A stretch of DNA of 64,000 bases from Panicum virgatum (Eukaryota; Streptophyta; Magnoliopsida; Poales; Poaceae): the NCBI RefSeq assembly GCF_016808335.1, contig NC_053149.1:21942451-22006450 (forward strand), in the 5' to 3' direction. The notes under the pieces were generated by a model. It worked only from the letters and a program-made list of their open reading frames with translations. It was not told the origin of the DNA and ran no database searches. Every line of letters begins with the position of its first letter. The first letter of the stretch is position 1. Below, in pieces: positions 22,266 to 33,645 of the stretch. A program made the translations under genes and the position numbers.

Positions 22266-23821
22266 TGTTAGCGCTCCTTAAGTACCCATTTTATCCCTTG
22301 TTTATCCTTGATAATGGCATGAATTTAATATCAAAATCACTAACCGACCTAACCCCGGCCTAATTATTGGTCATTTTCACACTTGCACATATATTTTGGA
22401 GGAACTTCGTTTTTGCAGGTTTTTGGCCTATTTTGGAGCATGAAATGACAAGGCCCGTGATTGAGCGCTAACACGGAGAAAGACGAAGGCCAAAGCCCAA
22501 AGGAAGGACCAAAGCCCATGTTGATTTGAAGCCCATTCATGCACATCCATCCTCCAAGAAAGCTCAAAGGACCAAGCCCACGAAGATGAGATCAAGATAC
22601 TTCGGGATTAAGCAAAGCAAATGAAGATTTAAGGAAGGATTCCCTATCCTATCCTTTCCTCGAAGATATCTCCAAGATAACGACGTCCAAAGGGGAGCAA
22701 TCATGAAGGACATAAACTCTAGAAGATGCGAGGAGTCTACACGCGAAAGATGAGACCGAGGCGAGCCCGAAAGAGGGTAGGCCGGCCGCCCTAGCCCGTT
22801 TCCGAGGCGGTTCGGCCCCCCTTCGACCGGTGGCTTCCTCGGCTCATAAATAGCTCGTACCTTATTCAACTCGCAGCATCAATCCACCCAGAACTCGACG
22901 AAAACCTAGGGCCAAGACCGGAGGAGGCTAACGGCCGCCGCGAGTCTTCGAGGGTACCTAGGAGATGGCTTAGGCCACCCCTAGCCGCCATGGCCTCCCT
23001 GTGAGGTTGTGCCATGGTGGAGTTCCGGAGTCATCCCCAACATTCGTCGGGGTATGTACACACACGATGGTGATATCAATCTACCCTTTATTCTAGTTAT
23101 CTGGACTTTGGTCTACTTCAATGCATGCTTTCTTTCTTATATGTGATGCATCCATATGTTCATAGTAATATTAGATCTATTCGTGGTGATTAGTCTATAT
23201 CTTGCAGATACGTTGAGGTAGCGTGTTTTAGCTAGTTGGTTTATTACCCCGGTGTGGTGACAGCATGGCGGAGGGAAAAGTTCTAGCGACGACATGATGT
23301 GGAATAGAATCAATGGCGAGTACCATGGGAGTTGTTGCACGGCCACCAAGAGGAGGAGCATCGAGTAAGAGCACTTGGTGGGCGTTTGGGGTAAAGCTTT
23401 GGGAAACCTTAGGCGTCGACACGCATCTCGCACCGACGACGTTGGGAAAGTAGGCCGCTTGCGAGCCGCCTTTCTGAGAGATGATTACGTGTACCTTTAG
23501 TTGAGAAGGAATCTATGTTTTGATCACCTTTTTGACTAGAACTGTACCTAGAGACGATAGGCCCTAGCTCCTTGGTTGCGTTATCTCATCTACGGTTGTG
23601 GGTGTGATGAACACTTATACTTCATTCATATCTATCAACTGTTCAGTTTATATGCAATTCTCGCTTCATGTTTAGGATTGGTTCGATAGATTAGATTGTA
23701 AACCCTAGTCGGTTCGCTTCCGATCCACGGATGATAAACCTTGGGGGAGTACTCTAAGTAAAAAGCTACCACGATCCGTGCGCTTGCGGTACGTAAATTG
23801 GGGCTCTAAGGAGCGTCAACA
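22266..23821 (+). repeat. 3' LTR of element F
   Basis: A 1556-bp LTR colinear with 14937-16499, followed by ATCGT and the resumed integrase of B. Confidence 0.88.
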
Positions 23822-23826
23822 ATCGT

Positions 23827-25802
23827 CTTTGGAACTCCATGCAAACGGACAATCTGGTCGAGATAGATCTCTGCATACTTCTTGGCAGAATAAGTTGTAT
23901 GCACCGGAATAAAATGAGAGGTCTTGGTGAGTCTATCAACGATTACCCAAATAGAATCATGCTTCTGAGAAGTGTTGGGTAAACCAACAATATAATCCAA
24001 ACTAATGTCCTCACATTTCCAGGATGGAATGGGTAAAGGTTGGAGAGTACCATCTACTTTCAAATGACTAGCCTTAACTCTTTGACAGACATCACACTCA
24101 GAAATATATTTGGCGATCTCTCTTTTCATTCGAGTCCACCAAAAATTTTGTTTAAGATACTGGTACATCTTGGTACTACCGGGATGAATAGAAAACTTCG
24201 ATAGATGTGCTTCATCAAGAATTTGTTTTCTAAGCTGGTGATTCTTGGGTACAACAAGACAAGATTCGAACCACAAAACTCCTTGATGATCTACACGGAA
24301 ACATTTGTACTTTGCTTTTCCCTGGGATAGCTTTTCTTTGATGATTTGATACCCTCATCATGTAATTGTAACATGATGATGCTATCATGAAGTGTAGGCT
24401 TGATAGCTATATGGTTCAGACTTCCTTGAGGTACCATTTCTAGGTTTAGTTTCATCATTTCCTAGCATAGAGTTTCATTGAATGGCTCTACAGATAGACA
24501 ATGGCATTGTGACTTGCGGCTGAGTGCATCCGCAACCACATTAGCCTTTCCTGGATGATAGTGCACTTCTAGATCATAGTCCTTTATCAACTCTAGCCAG
24601 CGTCTCTGTCTCATGTTGAGATCAGCTTGGGTGAAGATATACTTGAGACTCTTATGGTCAGTGAAAATGTTACAATGGGTTCACATAAGATGATGTCTCC
24701 AGAGTTTAAGAGCATGTATGACAGCTGCTAACTCCAGATCATGTGTTGGATAGTTCTTTTCATGATTCCGGAGAGCTCTTGATGCATAAGCGATCACCCA
24801 GTTGTCTTGCATAAGTACACAACCAAGTCCCGTACCAGAAGCATCACAATAAACATCAAAAGGTTTGCTACTGTCCGGTGTATCCAGCACTGGAGCAGTA
24901 GTTAATTGCACTTTGAGAGTTTGAAAGGCTTCTTCACATTTATCATCCCAAACAAATTTCACTCCTTTCTTTATTAACTCCTTCATAGGCTTGGCTATTC
25001 TGGAGAAATCAGAAATGAATCGACGATAGTATCCAGCTAAACCAAGAAAACTACGAATCTGATGGACCGTGGTAGGAGATTCCCAATCCATCACTTCTTG
25101 CACTTTAGTTGGATCAACAGATATACCTTCACTGGATATAGTATGGCCTAAAAATTTTACACTATCCAGCCAAAATTCACACTTGGAGAATTTGGCATAA
25201 AGATGATGATCTCACAATTGCTGAAGAACGATGCGTAAATGCTGGGCATGATCTTCTTCATTCTTGGAGTAGATCAAAATGTTGTCAATGAACACCACGA
25301 TGAATTTATCAAGCTCCGGCATGAAGACTGAATTCATCAGTACAAGAAATATGCCAGGGCATTGGTAAGACCAAAAGACATAACCAGATACTCATAGAGT
25401 CCATATCTGGTCGAGAAAGCTATTTTTTGGAATGTCACAAGGCTTGATCTTTATTTGATGGTAACCAGAACGAAGATCGATCTTAGAGAAAACCTTGGCT
25501 CTAGCTAACTGATCAAACAGGATATCAATACGGGGAAGAGGATACTTATTTTTAATAGTGACTGCATTGAGTGATCGATAATCAACACATAGCCTCAAAC
25601 TGTTGTCCTTTTTTTTCACAAACAGGGCTAGACATCCCCATGGTGAAGCACTCGGACGTATAAAACCCTTGTCAAGAAGGTCTTGAAGTTGGATTTTCAA
25701 TTCTGCCAACTCATTTGGAGGCATACAGTATGACCTCTTAGAAATAGGGGCAGTACCGGGTTGAAGTTCGATAACGAATTCGATATCTCTATCAGGGGGC
25801 AT
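23827..25802 (-). pseudogene. RT, RNase H and integrase N-terminal half of element B
   Basis: From 25802 leftward: RT with the opening [20 protein letters not shown], fingers ([11 protein letters not shown]), LCVDYRSLN and [12 protein letters not shown] frame break follows near 25392. The catalytic box at 25281-25292 reads FIDN where the family has FIDD. RNase H (25103-24681) has [13 protein letters not shown] and [19 protein letters not shown]. The frame breaks again at 24680-24277 (residues [19 protein letters not shown] are still legible). Integrase starts at 24276 with an H2C2 zinc motif (EAHLSKFSIHPG to CDVCQR) and the first catalytic Asp in SLDYIVGLPN; it stops at the insertion of F. 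Several frameshifts and stops show it is dead. Confidence 0.82.
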
Positions 25803-26289
25803 TCCAGGTGACTTGCCTTATCAGCTGTTAGATGACTTCATGCGCTACCATTTCGGTATTCAACTTCAGAAGCAAAACAGTAAGGAAGGTAACCTAAAAA
25901 TTCACCTTTCGTCATTCTGTGCTACGCTGCTAATCAACAGAAATCATGGTAGTGATTGGACTATAAATATAGTCTCACAGATCCAATAGGCTAAAATTTG
26001 GTGAGCACTCAAGTCACAAAAATCTGCAACAACTTTGGTATTCATCAAACAGCCTAAAGATGCACAAAAGATTTGGCAAGTAGGGAAGTCATGATTCTCC
26101 AAACTGGTGGTCACTACTTATATTACATCCAAGATAGTCTTTATATTACAAATCTAACATCACACTCCCTTACCACATATGCTACAACAAGTGGTACTCC
26201 TTCCTAGGGCTATTTTACAACATCTCATTCCCTATTTACAAATACTACAACAAGGAAGATCACATGCTATCTAGGACTATCCTAAGATG

Positions 26290-27204
26290 CCTAGAAGTCG
26301 TCGAGATTGCCCACAGAGGAAGCACTACTGGAGGAAGAGTCGTTCGGCTGAGGGTTAGGCTCAGCAGGCGCGTGCTCGGAATCTATCTCGGAAACTCCCT
26401 CAATCTCCTCTGGATCTTCTTCTTCTTCAGCTGCAGGCTCAGATGGGACAACTGGGGCATTGGCTGCTCATGGAGCATAACAATATGAGCCATAGCATCA
26501 TCTAGATCCGCTTGGAGCTCGTGAACCTGCTCCTGAAGAAAACCAATCACCGTGTTGCGCTGCACTATCTCAGCACCACGCTCCAGAACCTGAAGCTCAA
26601 ACTGTGCAATGGCGTGATCTCTCCCAATAACAGCCTCATTAAGCCCCTGAATCTGAGTGTCTCTCAAACTAAGACCTCGCTGGAAAGTCTGGGCCAAGTC
26701 CATCACCTGATCCATGTGCCTCTGCTGAAGAATCTGATAGTGGGACTGGGCATTCATATATCTGATCACCGCCTGGATAGTCTCCTCAGTTACATCTCCA
26801 ACTAAGTGTCCAAAGTGGGTGGTCCTGAAGAGTCACTCTGCGTTGCCAGCACTGACTGCCGGAAACAAGCCAATAGAATAAGCAGCTACTTCATCGGGAT
26901 GATGCTCACAGAAGGTAGTGATAGCTTTGAGAGCTGCTGTCTCAAAAGCGTCCACAAGACGATATCCAACCACTTCAATCTCAATAGGCGGCCAAGCCAA
27001 GGTGGGGTGCTGAGGAATGGTCATGGTGACTCTGCTCTTCTAAACTCCATACTCAGAAAACTGTCGTTCCTTGTACCGGGGTGGGTCTGGGTAGTGGAAA
27101 GTACGAAGCGTATCCCACAAAATCCTCGGAAAGCCCTCCCAGTACAGGCAATCAGTATGAGCACATCCATCCTCATCCCAAAAGACATTGTGACAGTCCG
27201 CCAT
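26290..27204 (-). pseudogene. Non-Gag ORF of element B (unknown function)
   Basis: This ORF would begin at the ATG at 27204 (MADCHNVFWDEDG). It lies on the coding strand of B between leader and pol, where gag is expected. The N-terminal part has YWEGFPRILWDTLRTF and YPDPPRYKERQF. A stop near 27041 is followed in frame by TIPQHPTLAWPPIEIEVVGY, a stop at about 26833-26835, then a Gln/Glu-rich probable coiled coil (26769-26520). After a frameshift near 26450 it ends in an acidic, Ser-rich tail (DPEEIEG to GNLDDF, stop near 26290). There is no zinc knuckle or Gag major-homology motif. From memory, similar predicted proteins occur in other grasses; I know no assigned function. Some stops replace an expected Trp. 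Confidence 0.6.
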
Positions 27205-27864
27205 CTGAATCAAAAAGGATTCAAATGTGAGTTATATGCTTATCTCAAGACTTCTCAAATAAAGCTTTTTAAGAAGACTGCAGAAAAGATGTGATTCAAA
27301 TTCAAAAGATTATATGGTTTCACCAATTTCAGAAAGTAACAAACCCCCAAGTGGTACTGGTTCATCATTTGAGATTCTATGGAACGAAAAGATCATTATA
27401 ACATCGAGATGGGGCTAAGGATGAAGGCATGACTCAATTTCCCTCTCTCGAACCCGAGAAAGTCTAAGTGTTTCAACAACATGTTCCGGATATCAAATTT
27501 TAATTCAACTCATGGTTTAGCCACACTAAGATATACTCATGAAGATACACTCTAGAGATTCCTTAAGAAGACTCATGTAACACTTTCAAATTCTAGGAAT
27601 TAGATCAAACATCAGCAAACTTATGCATGCACATCCTGTTCGTTCCTCACAAAGTAAACAATTGCCAACTATTGTTGGGCTTACGCGGTTAGTACGGTGG
27701 CACAACATAAATACGTCTCTACTTATTATATCTAGTCAGTAAATTTCTAACCGTTCTTAACTTATCGAATCGCGGTTAGTGTACCTGCAGAAGATTGACA
27801 GAACATATATATATGTGCATTGAACCTTTCATGCTAGCACTCATGAAAGCGTTCCCATACATTA

Positions 27865-27941
27865 CCGCTCACTATAGAAGCGGCAGCCATACAATTTCTG
27901 CCGTATGGCCGACGTTAACATACGCCACTGAGATAGCGTAT
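27865..27941 (-). other. Series of three perfect hairpins in the leader of B
   Basis: Plus-strand arms: CCGCT (27865-27869) with AGCGG (27879-27883); GCCATAC (27886-27892) with GTATGGC (27903-27909); ATACGC (27920-27925) with GCGTAT (27936-27941). CGGCAG (27881-27886) can instead pair with CTGCCG (27899-27904), which excludes the first two hairpins. Direct reading of the sequence; the role is inference. Confidence 0.6.
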
Positions 27942-27954
27942 TCACAAGTTCCTT

Positions 27955-28207
27955 TACTCCCAATATAATCGACCGATGGTCGGTATATTTGTAGCAGCTC
28001 AAGTAGGCCACTGCTTGAGCGCAGCGTTCGGTTCGCATCGCCGATGGGAAGGTCAGACTCCCTCAGCTGACTGAGTACACTTTACTTCCAATATAGTCAA
28101 CTAATAGTTGGTATATTGGGAGCACCTCAAGTAAGCCACTGCTTGAGGGCAGCGTTCGGCTCGCATCACCAACAGGAAGGTCAGACTCCCTCAGCTGACT
28201 GAGGATC
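27955..28207 (-). repeat. Tandem duplication of a two-hairpin module in the leader of B
   Basis: Two ~126-base copies (about 27955-28080 and 28081-28207). Each has hairpin H1 (CGACC/GGTCG at 27970-27982; CAACT/AGTTG at 28098-28110, with outer AATATA/TATATT arms) and hairpin H2 (GCTCAAG/CTTGAGC at 27997-28020; CCTCAAG/CTTGAGG at 28125-28148). Each then has CTCAG-CTGA-CTGAG. Differences between the copies inside the stems occur on both arms, so pairing is kept. Confidence 0.75.
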
Positions 28208-28474
28208 CTTACCTTCTTACCTTAGCATAGATGCGTCGTTACAGAAATTAAGGGTTGCTTGTGAGTATGGTTTGACAAAAATGTAAAGTGCTGGAAGTCA
28301 GATATAATAAACCATATATAGATAGCCACCTGATAAATCCCATAATTTCCCTAGGACTTTATGCTCTATGCATAACTCTTAACGAAACCAACGTAGTTTT
28401 AGAAATACCTTGTTGGTCAAATTTTATACGGAAATCGCTTTTTAAGGTTCCAACACCTCTGGTGTACACTTGCA

Positions 28475-28487
28475 AGCTCTGATACCA
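28475..28487 (-). other. Primer-binding site of element B
   Basis: Minus-strand TGGTATCAGAGCT, two bases inside the 5' LTR; complementary to the 3' end of initiator tRNA-Met as in many plant LTR elements. Confidence 0.85.
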
Positions 28488-28489
28488 GC

Positions 28490-31400
28490 TGTGGCAGAAC
28501 CACCTGAATTATCCCGGCTCAAGTGCGCTGGTCATCACCATAAAGGTAAAACCGACTCAAACGCACTTCAAACGGAACAATTCTTGGTCTGTCGGGTAAC
28601 GTCCCAATACAACCACCGGATATCAGATCGAACAAGTGTACCCCGCACGAAGGCGAGTCCAAAGATATTACAACCACCAATTTTACAACACAGGCGTAAC
28701 GGTTATTACAACAAGTTCAAAGTATTATTACAAGTCCAAACTTAGTAAAACTTTATACAAACCATAAGTTTAAAGTTCAGAGTTTAAAGCAGCGGAAATA
28801 AAACACGATGACTACAACACATCGCAAAAGGACACCAAGCTAGCCCAAGCAAGGTATCACTCATCGGGGTCGTTGCCGGCCGAAGACGGATCCCACTCTA
28901 CAGACCAACCAGCAGGCAAAGAGTAGGGCCAAGTCAAACTAGTGATTTGGTCCACAAAACTCATACCTGAAAAAGGTTTCAACAGCAAGGCTGAGTATAC
29001 TAATACTCAGCAAGACTTAACCGTCAACGGATATACTTAGTCTACCGTAGCTAGACTATGCAAGGTTCTGTGAGGCTCTGGGTTTCTTTTGCTGAAAAGC
29101 AACAAAGAGTAGGTCCTTAATTTCACCTTTTAGCTTTCAATATTCTAGTTGATTGACCATTCTATGTAAGCATCTAACTTGACTCAACAATGGTAGAAAC
29201 TTTAGTCAAACATCAAGATTGATCAAAATAATGTTACTCTTATTACTCTGTGTGGCAAAGGGATCAAGCAGTCTCAATATCTGCGAGAGACGAACGATTC
29301 GAATCAAATTTCCAACCTTGCAAAGTAAACCTAACTCACACGTTTGGAACGCCGTCGGATCATTCCCAAACAACTGTTTACCTTTCATTCCGGCTTGTGG
29401 ATAGGGTCACTCTCCCCGACTACAGGGCACCAACTTCCTCCCTGCACCTGTGGTGTTGTGCAACATAAACATAAATAAAACCTATCTCTAAGAGAGAGTG
29501 AAAGGTATATCCACTCCCCGGTCCGATCGGCTACTAGGCTTACCGCGTACCATATTTACGGCATGTGGCTAGTACGTTCAAAAACTTAACCACCGCTACC
29601 ACACACCGCAACCTTAACATGTTTTATCAACACAGACCTCACTCAAGGTCATGATATCGAACATGACCCCGTCCGTCATCCTTATATTGATAGCAGAAAG
29701 TAAACAAGCAACTCCTATAGAGCTCGCGAGTGATAGGCAATCACTCGACTTTTACCGGTCCTATAAGCTTAGCAATTATTCAAACTCAGGTCTAGTGTTC
29801 AGTATATAGGTTCCTAGGATCATGCATCTAGGGTTTCAATTCAAATCCTAAGAACTGTAAATGCACAAGTAAGTAATAATGATAAATTGTAATAATTTGA
29901 AATACTGGGTTATGTCCGGGGCTTGCCTTCTCGATAGTCGCTAGCTAAAATAGCCTTGGGCTCTTCCGAACTTTGGTCCGGGTCTTCAGTCAGTACAGTG
30001 GCGTTCACTTGGGCTTCTGGATCTCCTCCTTCAGACTCCTGATCAACTCGTACGTCCCGTCCGGTAGAACAGTCGTATCTATATGTGATGCAAGAAATGG
30101 TATTAAAAACATACACATTTTGCGATATAAATGCAGTCAGACATAACCTAGCATATGGGCAATCATTTATAGAGTAGCTATTAAACATTTATTACCACAC
30201 GAAACAACATGATTAACCTCATAAAACAATTTGATTACACTTACAAAGTAAGTGTTAGGTAGTTTATATGGTACATAAATCATGGTTTGCTAACAAACAA
30301 GTAACTCAGCACATAAACAGCATTTAATTTCAGCAAAATTACTTCAAACAGTAAAAACAGAGAGCAATCTGCCCTGTAAAATTCATTCCATGTCATGCCA
30401 CCCATTAATCAGAATAAAACAGATATTCAGACTACACATAGAGCAATATTAAATTCTACAGAACAAACTACAGAACTTATGAAGCTCAAAATTTTTCAGA
30501 ACAGGCTTCATATGTTTATGAACATCCCATAAATTTTTCAGAATTTATTTAATCATAAAACTGAAGAAATAATTTTGACAAAATTAAACTACATATGGTA
30601 AAACTATTTAGTACAGGAAGTTCTGTAGTGTTTCTGGATCCTAAATTTTACAGAAATGAAAACACGACCAAAATAGAGTTACACAAAAATTCTCAAAATT
30701 TTCTATGTAAGGAAACTATTTATCACAATTAAAGCTTACTTAACAAGCATTAAATCAAAGATATAGTGAAACGGTTCTAAAATTTCCCAAACTTGTGTAA
30801 CAGCATGGTTTTAGGGACATGTAAGCATGGAAAAAGTTTTACACTCAGAACTTGACCTAGTATATTTAAGAATCTTGAAACTTTGACCTAGCTAATGATG
30901 TCAAAAAAGTTTCAATTTTTTACCAGGCACTAGTTACACTGCAATACATATGCTAGCCAAAAATCATAGAAAGTTATTGAGTAGAACTCATGGAACAAAT
31001 AAAGCTTAATTATTCAATTCTTTTTCTTGTATTAAAATACAGACCAAAACTGAAGATATGCATGTAACAAAGCTTGTAGGTCTTGTAACAAGGATTCCAA
31101 AACATTTGGATTTGCATTTTTCTGATTTTTCTATGAATTTCTAGGCATTTTCAAAGTTCACTGGTTTGAATTCTAAAGTTCATGAACATTTCTCAAACTA
31201 GCCCCTGGATCTTTCTTTTCTTTTCAAACGAGGTCCCTAGCCGAAGCAGGGGAGGAATGGCGCTGCAGATCCCGGCGAGGTCCGGCCCTGGGGCGAGGGG
31301 GGAGGTTAGGGGAAAGAAGGAGGAAGTCCCTGCGCACCTTTTAGTGGTCTTGGATCGGTGGGAGAAGGTCGGGAAGGTGCTCGACGGCGGTGGACAGGGA

Positions 31401-32369
31401 GCGGTCTGGTGAGGGATTGGCGACAAGGGGAGGCTGGTGAGCTTCGCGGGCCCATGGTGGAGCTCGCTAGGGGGTCAAGACGGTCGGAAAAAGTCTGGAG
31501 CGGCGGGTTCGCGGTGGCGTTTAGCTCACCGGATTTCAGGCGGATGGCGACGGCGTTCTGGAGTTTCGGGGCGGTGATTTGGCGAGAAAATGAGTGGAAC
31601 AGAATGAGAGGGCTCCCCTGGTGCCGAGGCACGCATGAGGAAGGGAACTTGGGCCCTGTCCCGAGCTCTCCACAGCGATGGCGAGGTGGTGGCCGCGCGA
31701 ATGGCCAGGGTGGCGTGGTGAAGGGAGGGGAGATCCAGCGCGAGGGAAGGAGGGCGGCGTGGAGTCTGGGCGCGACGCGTGGGAGGCCACAGCAAGCAGG
31801 AGGTGGCCAGGGCCGGCCCTGAGCGGCGGGCGGTGCCGTACCATGCCGGCGGTCGGAAAGCAGAGAGGCAGAGAGGTAGAAGAAGGAGCTGGACAGATTT
31901 GCAATTTTAGAAAATTCCAGGGACCCTACTGTAAATCAACAATAACTTTTAAACTAGGGCTCAAATGAAAAAGTGCCCAACATGAAAGTTGTTAAACTTT
32001 TCAGGATCTACAACTTTGTTGTTCTGCAAAAATTGATTTGACCAAAGGTTAAAGAGTTATTTTGAAAACATAGGAAGGATTTTGAATTTAATGGACTTTT
32101 GTCTTTTCCATTGCAAATTCAGTTTAATTTCAAACTAAAAAGCAAAATTTTCTATCATGTAATGATTACACTGAATTTTACAAATAAACCCTCCACAAAA
32201 ACAATATTTGCTCTCCCTATTCAAATTAAGTTATAGAAAAGACCTTGCATAAAATCATAATTACACAATCAACCTTATAACTTTGCAATAAGGTCCTTGA
32301 TCAAGCAAAATAAGCACATGATGCATAAAATAAATGCAATTCTACTGTGCAGACACCTAGGGTGTCACA
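28490..32369 (-). repeat. 5' LTR of element B (right copy)
   Basis: A 3880-bp LTR colinear with 10051-13995. A short deletion is seen near 29638 and a ~50-base one near 30850 relative to the left copy, and the GC-rich block (31230-31870) is shorter near 31405. Confidence 0.85.
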
Positions 32370-32764
32370 GGCCCTTAGGTCGGTTCTTGGTGACTTGGCG
32401 CGAAACTATGTCGGTTGCATGCCCTGGTGGGTCCATGGATCTTCTTGCTCGTGTCTGATTGGTCGAGGTGGAATTGCTTTGGATCGATGACGTGTCACGT
32501 GTGTGGGCTGAGTTTCCCTCTCATTTGCAGCTGCCAAGTGGGCCCTTTTGGCCTTTGGGCTTGCTTGTGCTTGGCCCAAGAATTTATGCCTTGGATAATA
32601 TGCTCGTTACCTTCAGTTTTGGCCCAAATTCACCTGCACACATTCTTGGACCAGCATCGGTGGAACTCGTCAAATAATCGTCCTATGCTAACATTTATTC
32701 CTTCTAACGCTCGACTTTTGCATGATAGTTGACGGTCAAAATGGGTCGTTAGTGACCGTCAACA
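32370..32764 (-). repeat. 5' LTR of element A, segment 3
   Basis: Resumes the LTR of A after element B (GGCCCTTAGGTCGG) and ends GTCAACA, followed by the ACGTC duplication. It has an additional CACATTCTTGGACC-like stretch near 32638 that the left LTR lacks. Confidence 0.87.
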
Positions 32765-32769
32765 ACGTC

Positions 32770-33645
32770 CTTGATGGTAGCTGGAGAATTCATGGCCATG
32801 ATGGCGTTGATCTTCTCTGGATTAGCTTCAATTCCTCGGTTGCTGATGATGAATCCGAGTAATTTTCCAGAGGGTACGCCAAAAATACACTTAGTTGGGT
32901 TGAGCTTCCAGCGGAATTTTCGGAGGCTATTGAAGGTCTCTTCCAGGTCAGTAATAAATTGATCCTGGGTCTTGGTTTTGACGACGACGTCGTCAACATA
33001 GGCTTCAACATTGCGATGTAGCTGATCGGCAAAGCACAGCTGTATCGCGCGCTGGTAGGTAGCGCCAGCATTTTTCAGATCGAAGGACATAGTCTTGTAG
33101 GCCTATGCCCCATAAGGTGTGATGAAGGCCGTCTTAATTTGGTCTTCTTCTTTCAGGGCAATTTGATGATACCCTGAGTAGCAGTCGAGGAAGGATAACA
33201 CGATACATCCTGCTGTTGAGTCGATTACTTGATCAATGCGTGGTAGCCCGAAAGGATCCTTTGGGCAGTGCTTGTTTAGATCGGTGTAGTCGACGCACAT
33301 CCTCTACTCGTTGTTGTTCTTCTTCTGGACGAGCACAGGGTTAGCCAATCATTCGGGGTGGTATACTTCCTTTATGAACCCTGCTGCGAGTAGTTTTGCC
33401 AACTCTTTCTTGATGGCCTCTCGCTTGTCTAGTGAGAAACGCCGTAGCCATTGCTTCTTTGGTGTGGCGTTAGGGTCGACCTTCAAGGCATGCTCAATCA
33501 ACTCCTTGGGCACCCCTGGCATATCCGCTGGTTTCCACGCGAATACGTCTCGGTTGGCCCTAAGGAAGTTGACGAGCTCGAGTTCCTATTTGTCACCTAG
33601 TCCTGCTCCAATGATAGCTGTCTTGGAATCATCTCCCTCCTGTAA
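32770..33645 (-). pseudogene. Reverse transcriptase of element C
   Basis: Minus strand from 33645: linker, then DVFAWKPADMPG, HPE-stop-LANPVLVQKK, RMCVDYTDLNKHCPKDPFGLPRID, SFLDCYSGYHQI, KNAGATYQR, the catalytic YVDDVVVK, and KCIFGVPSGKLLGF. This is a complete RT palm, with both Asp of the YVDD box present. Stops at 33349-33351 and 33304-33306 fall where relatives have Trp. Another stop lies near 33103. The frame is the same as gag and protease. The reading frame was cut after AMNSPATIKDV by element A and continues at 1928 leftward. Confidence 0.82.

Larger units (their letters stand above)
14937..23821 (+). mobile_element. Element F: non-coding Gypsy-type LTR element in the integrase of B
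   Basis: F has LTRs 14937-16499 and 22266-23821, which start TGTT(G/A)GCGCTCC and end GGAGCGTCAACA. Flanks are ATCAT (14932-14936) and ATCGT (23822-23826), a target duplication with one later change. A primer site at 16508-16520 and a polypurine tract at 22253-22265 give plus orientation. The 5.7-kb interior has no ORF with a known domain, so F is a non-autonomous element (LARD-like). In the first ~165 bases the LTRs differ at 6 positions by eye. The left LTR has an additional GGCCTAGGCCCATGGGG-type segment near 15460; the right has 17 additional bases near 23795. Confidence 0.88.
27205..28474 (-). other. Untranslated leader of element B
   Basis: This lies between the primer site and the first ATG in the sense of B. 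No long frame is present. The half next to the primer site (27690-28210) is dense in perfect inverted repeats. CGGTTAG at 27690 and 27773 can pair with CTAACCG at 27759. The remaining hairpins are listed separately. The other part (27205-27680) shows nothing I recognise. Confidence 0.6.
10051..32369 (-). mobile_element. Element B: chromovirus (Gypsy, Tekay/Del-like) with insertion F
   Basis: B lies in the right LTR of A and runs on the minus strand. LTRs are 10051-13995 (3') and 28490-32369 (5'), starting TGTGACACCC and ending CCACA in its own sense. A tRNA-Met type primer site (28475-28487) and a polypurine tract (13996-14008) fit this. Order on the minus strand: structured leader (27205-28474), an ORF that is not recognisable Gag (26290-27204), RT, RNase H, integrase and a chromodomain (25802 down to 13998), with element F splitting the integrase. 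Gag and protease were not found. No target duplication is visible: the left flank ends GATGA and the right begins GGCCC. Compared with the left LTR of A, the bases GTG are missing at the junction. Confidence 0.87.
1934..32764 (-). mobile_element. Element A: non-autonomous Gypsy-type retrotransposon with nested insertions
   Basis: A is bounded by ACGTC at 1929-1933 and 32765-32769, a perfect 5-bp target duplication. In its own orientation the LTRs start TGTTGACGGTC and end AATACCAACA. The left copy (3' LTR) is 1934-3332. The right copy (5' LTR) is 7725-8652, 9944-10050 and 32370-32764, interrupted by a solo LTR and by element B. The interior (3333-7724) has a primer site, a broken gag-protease region and a long non-coding 3' part; there is no RT, RNase H or integrase, so A needed proteins from elsewhere. 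The first ~220 bases of the two LTRs differ at about ten positions by eye, so the insertion is not recent. Confidence 0.88.
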
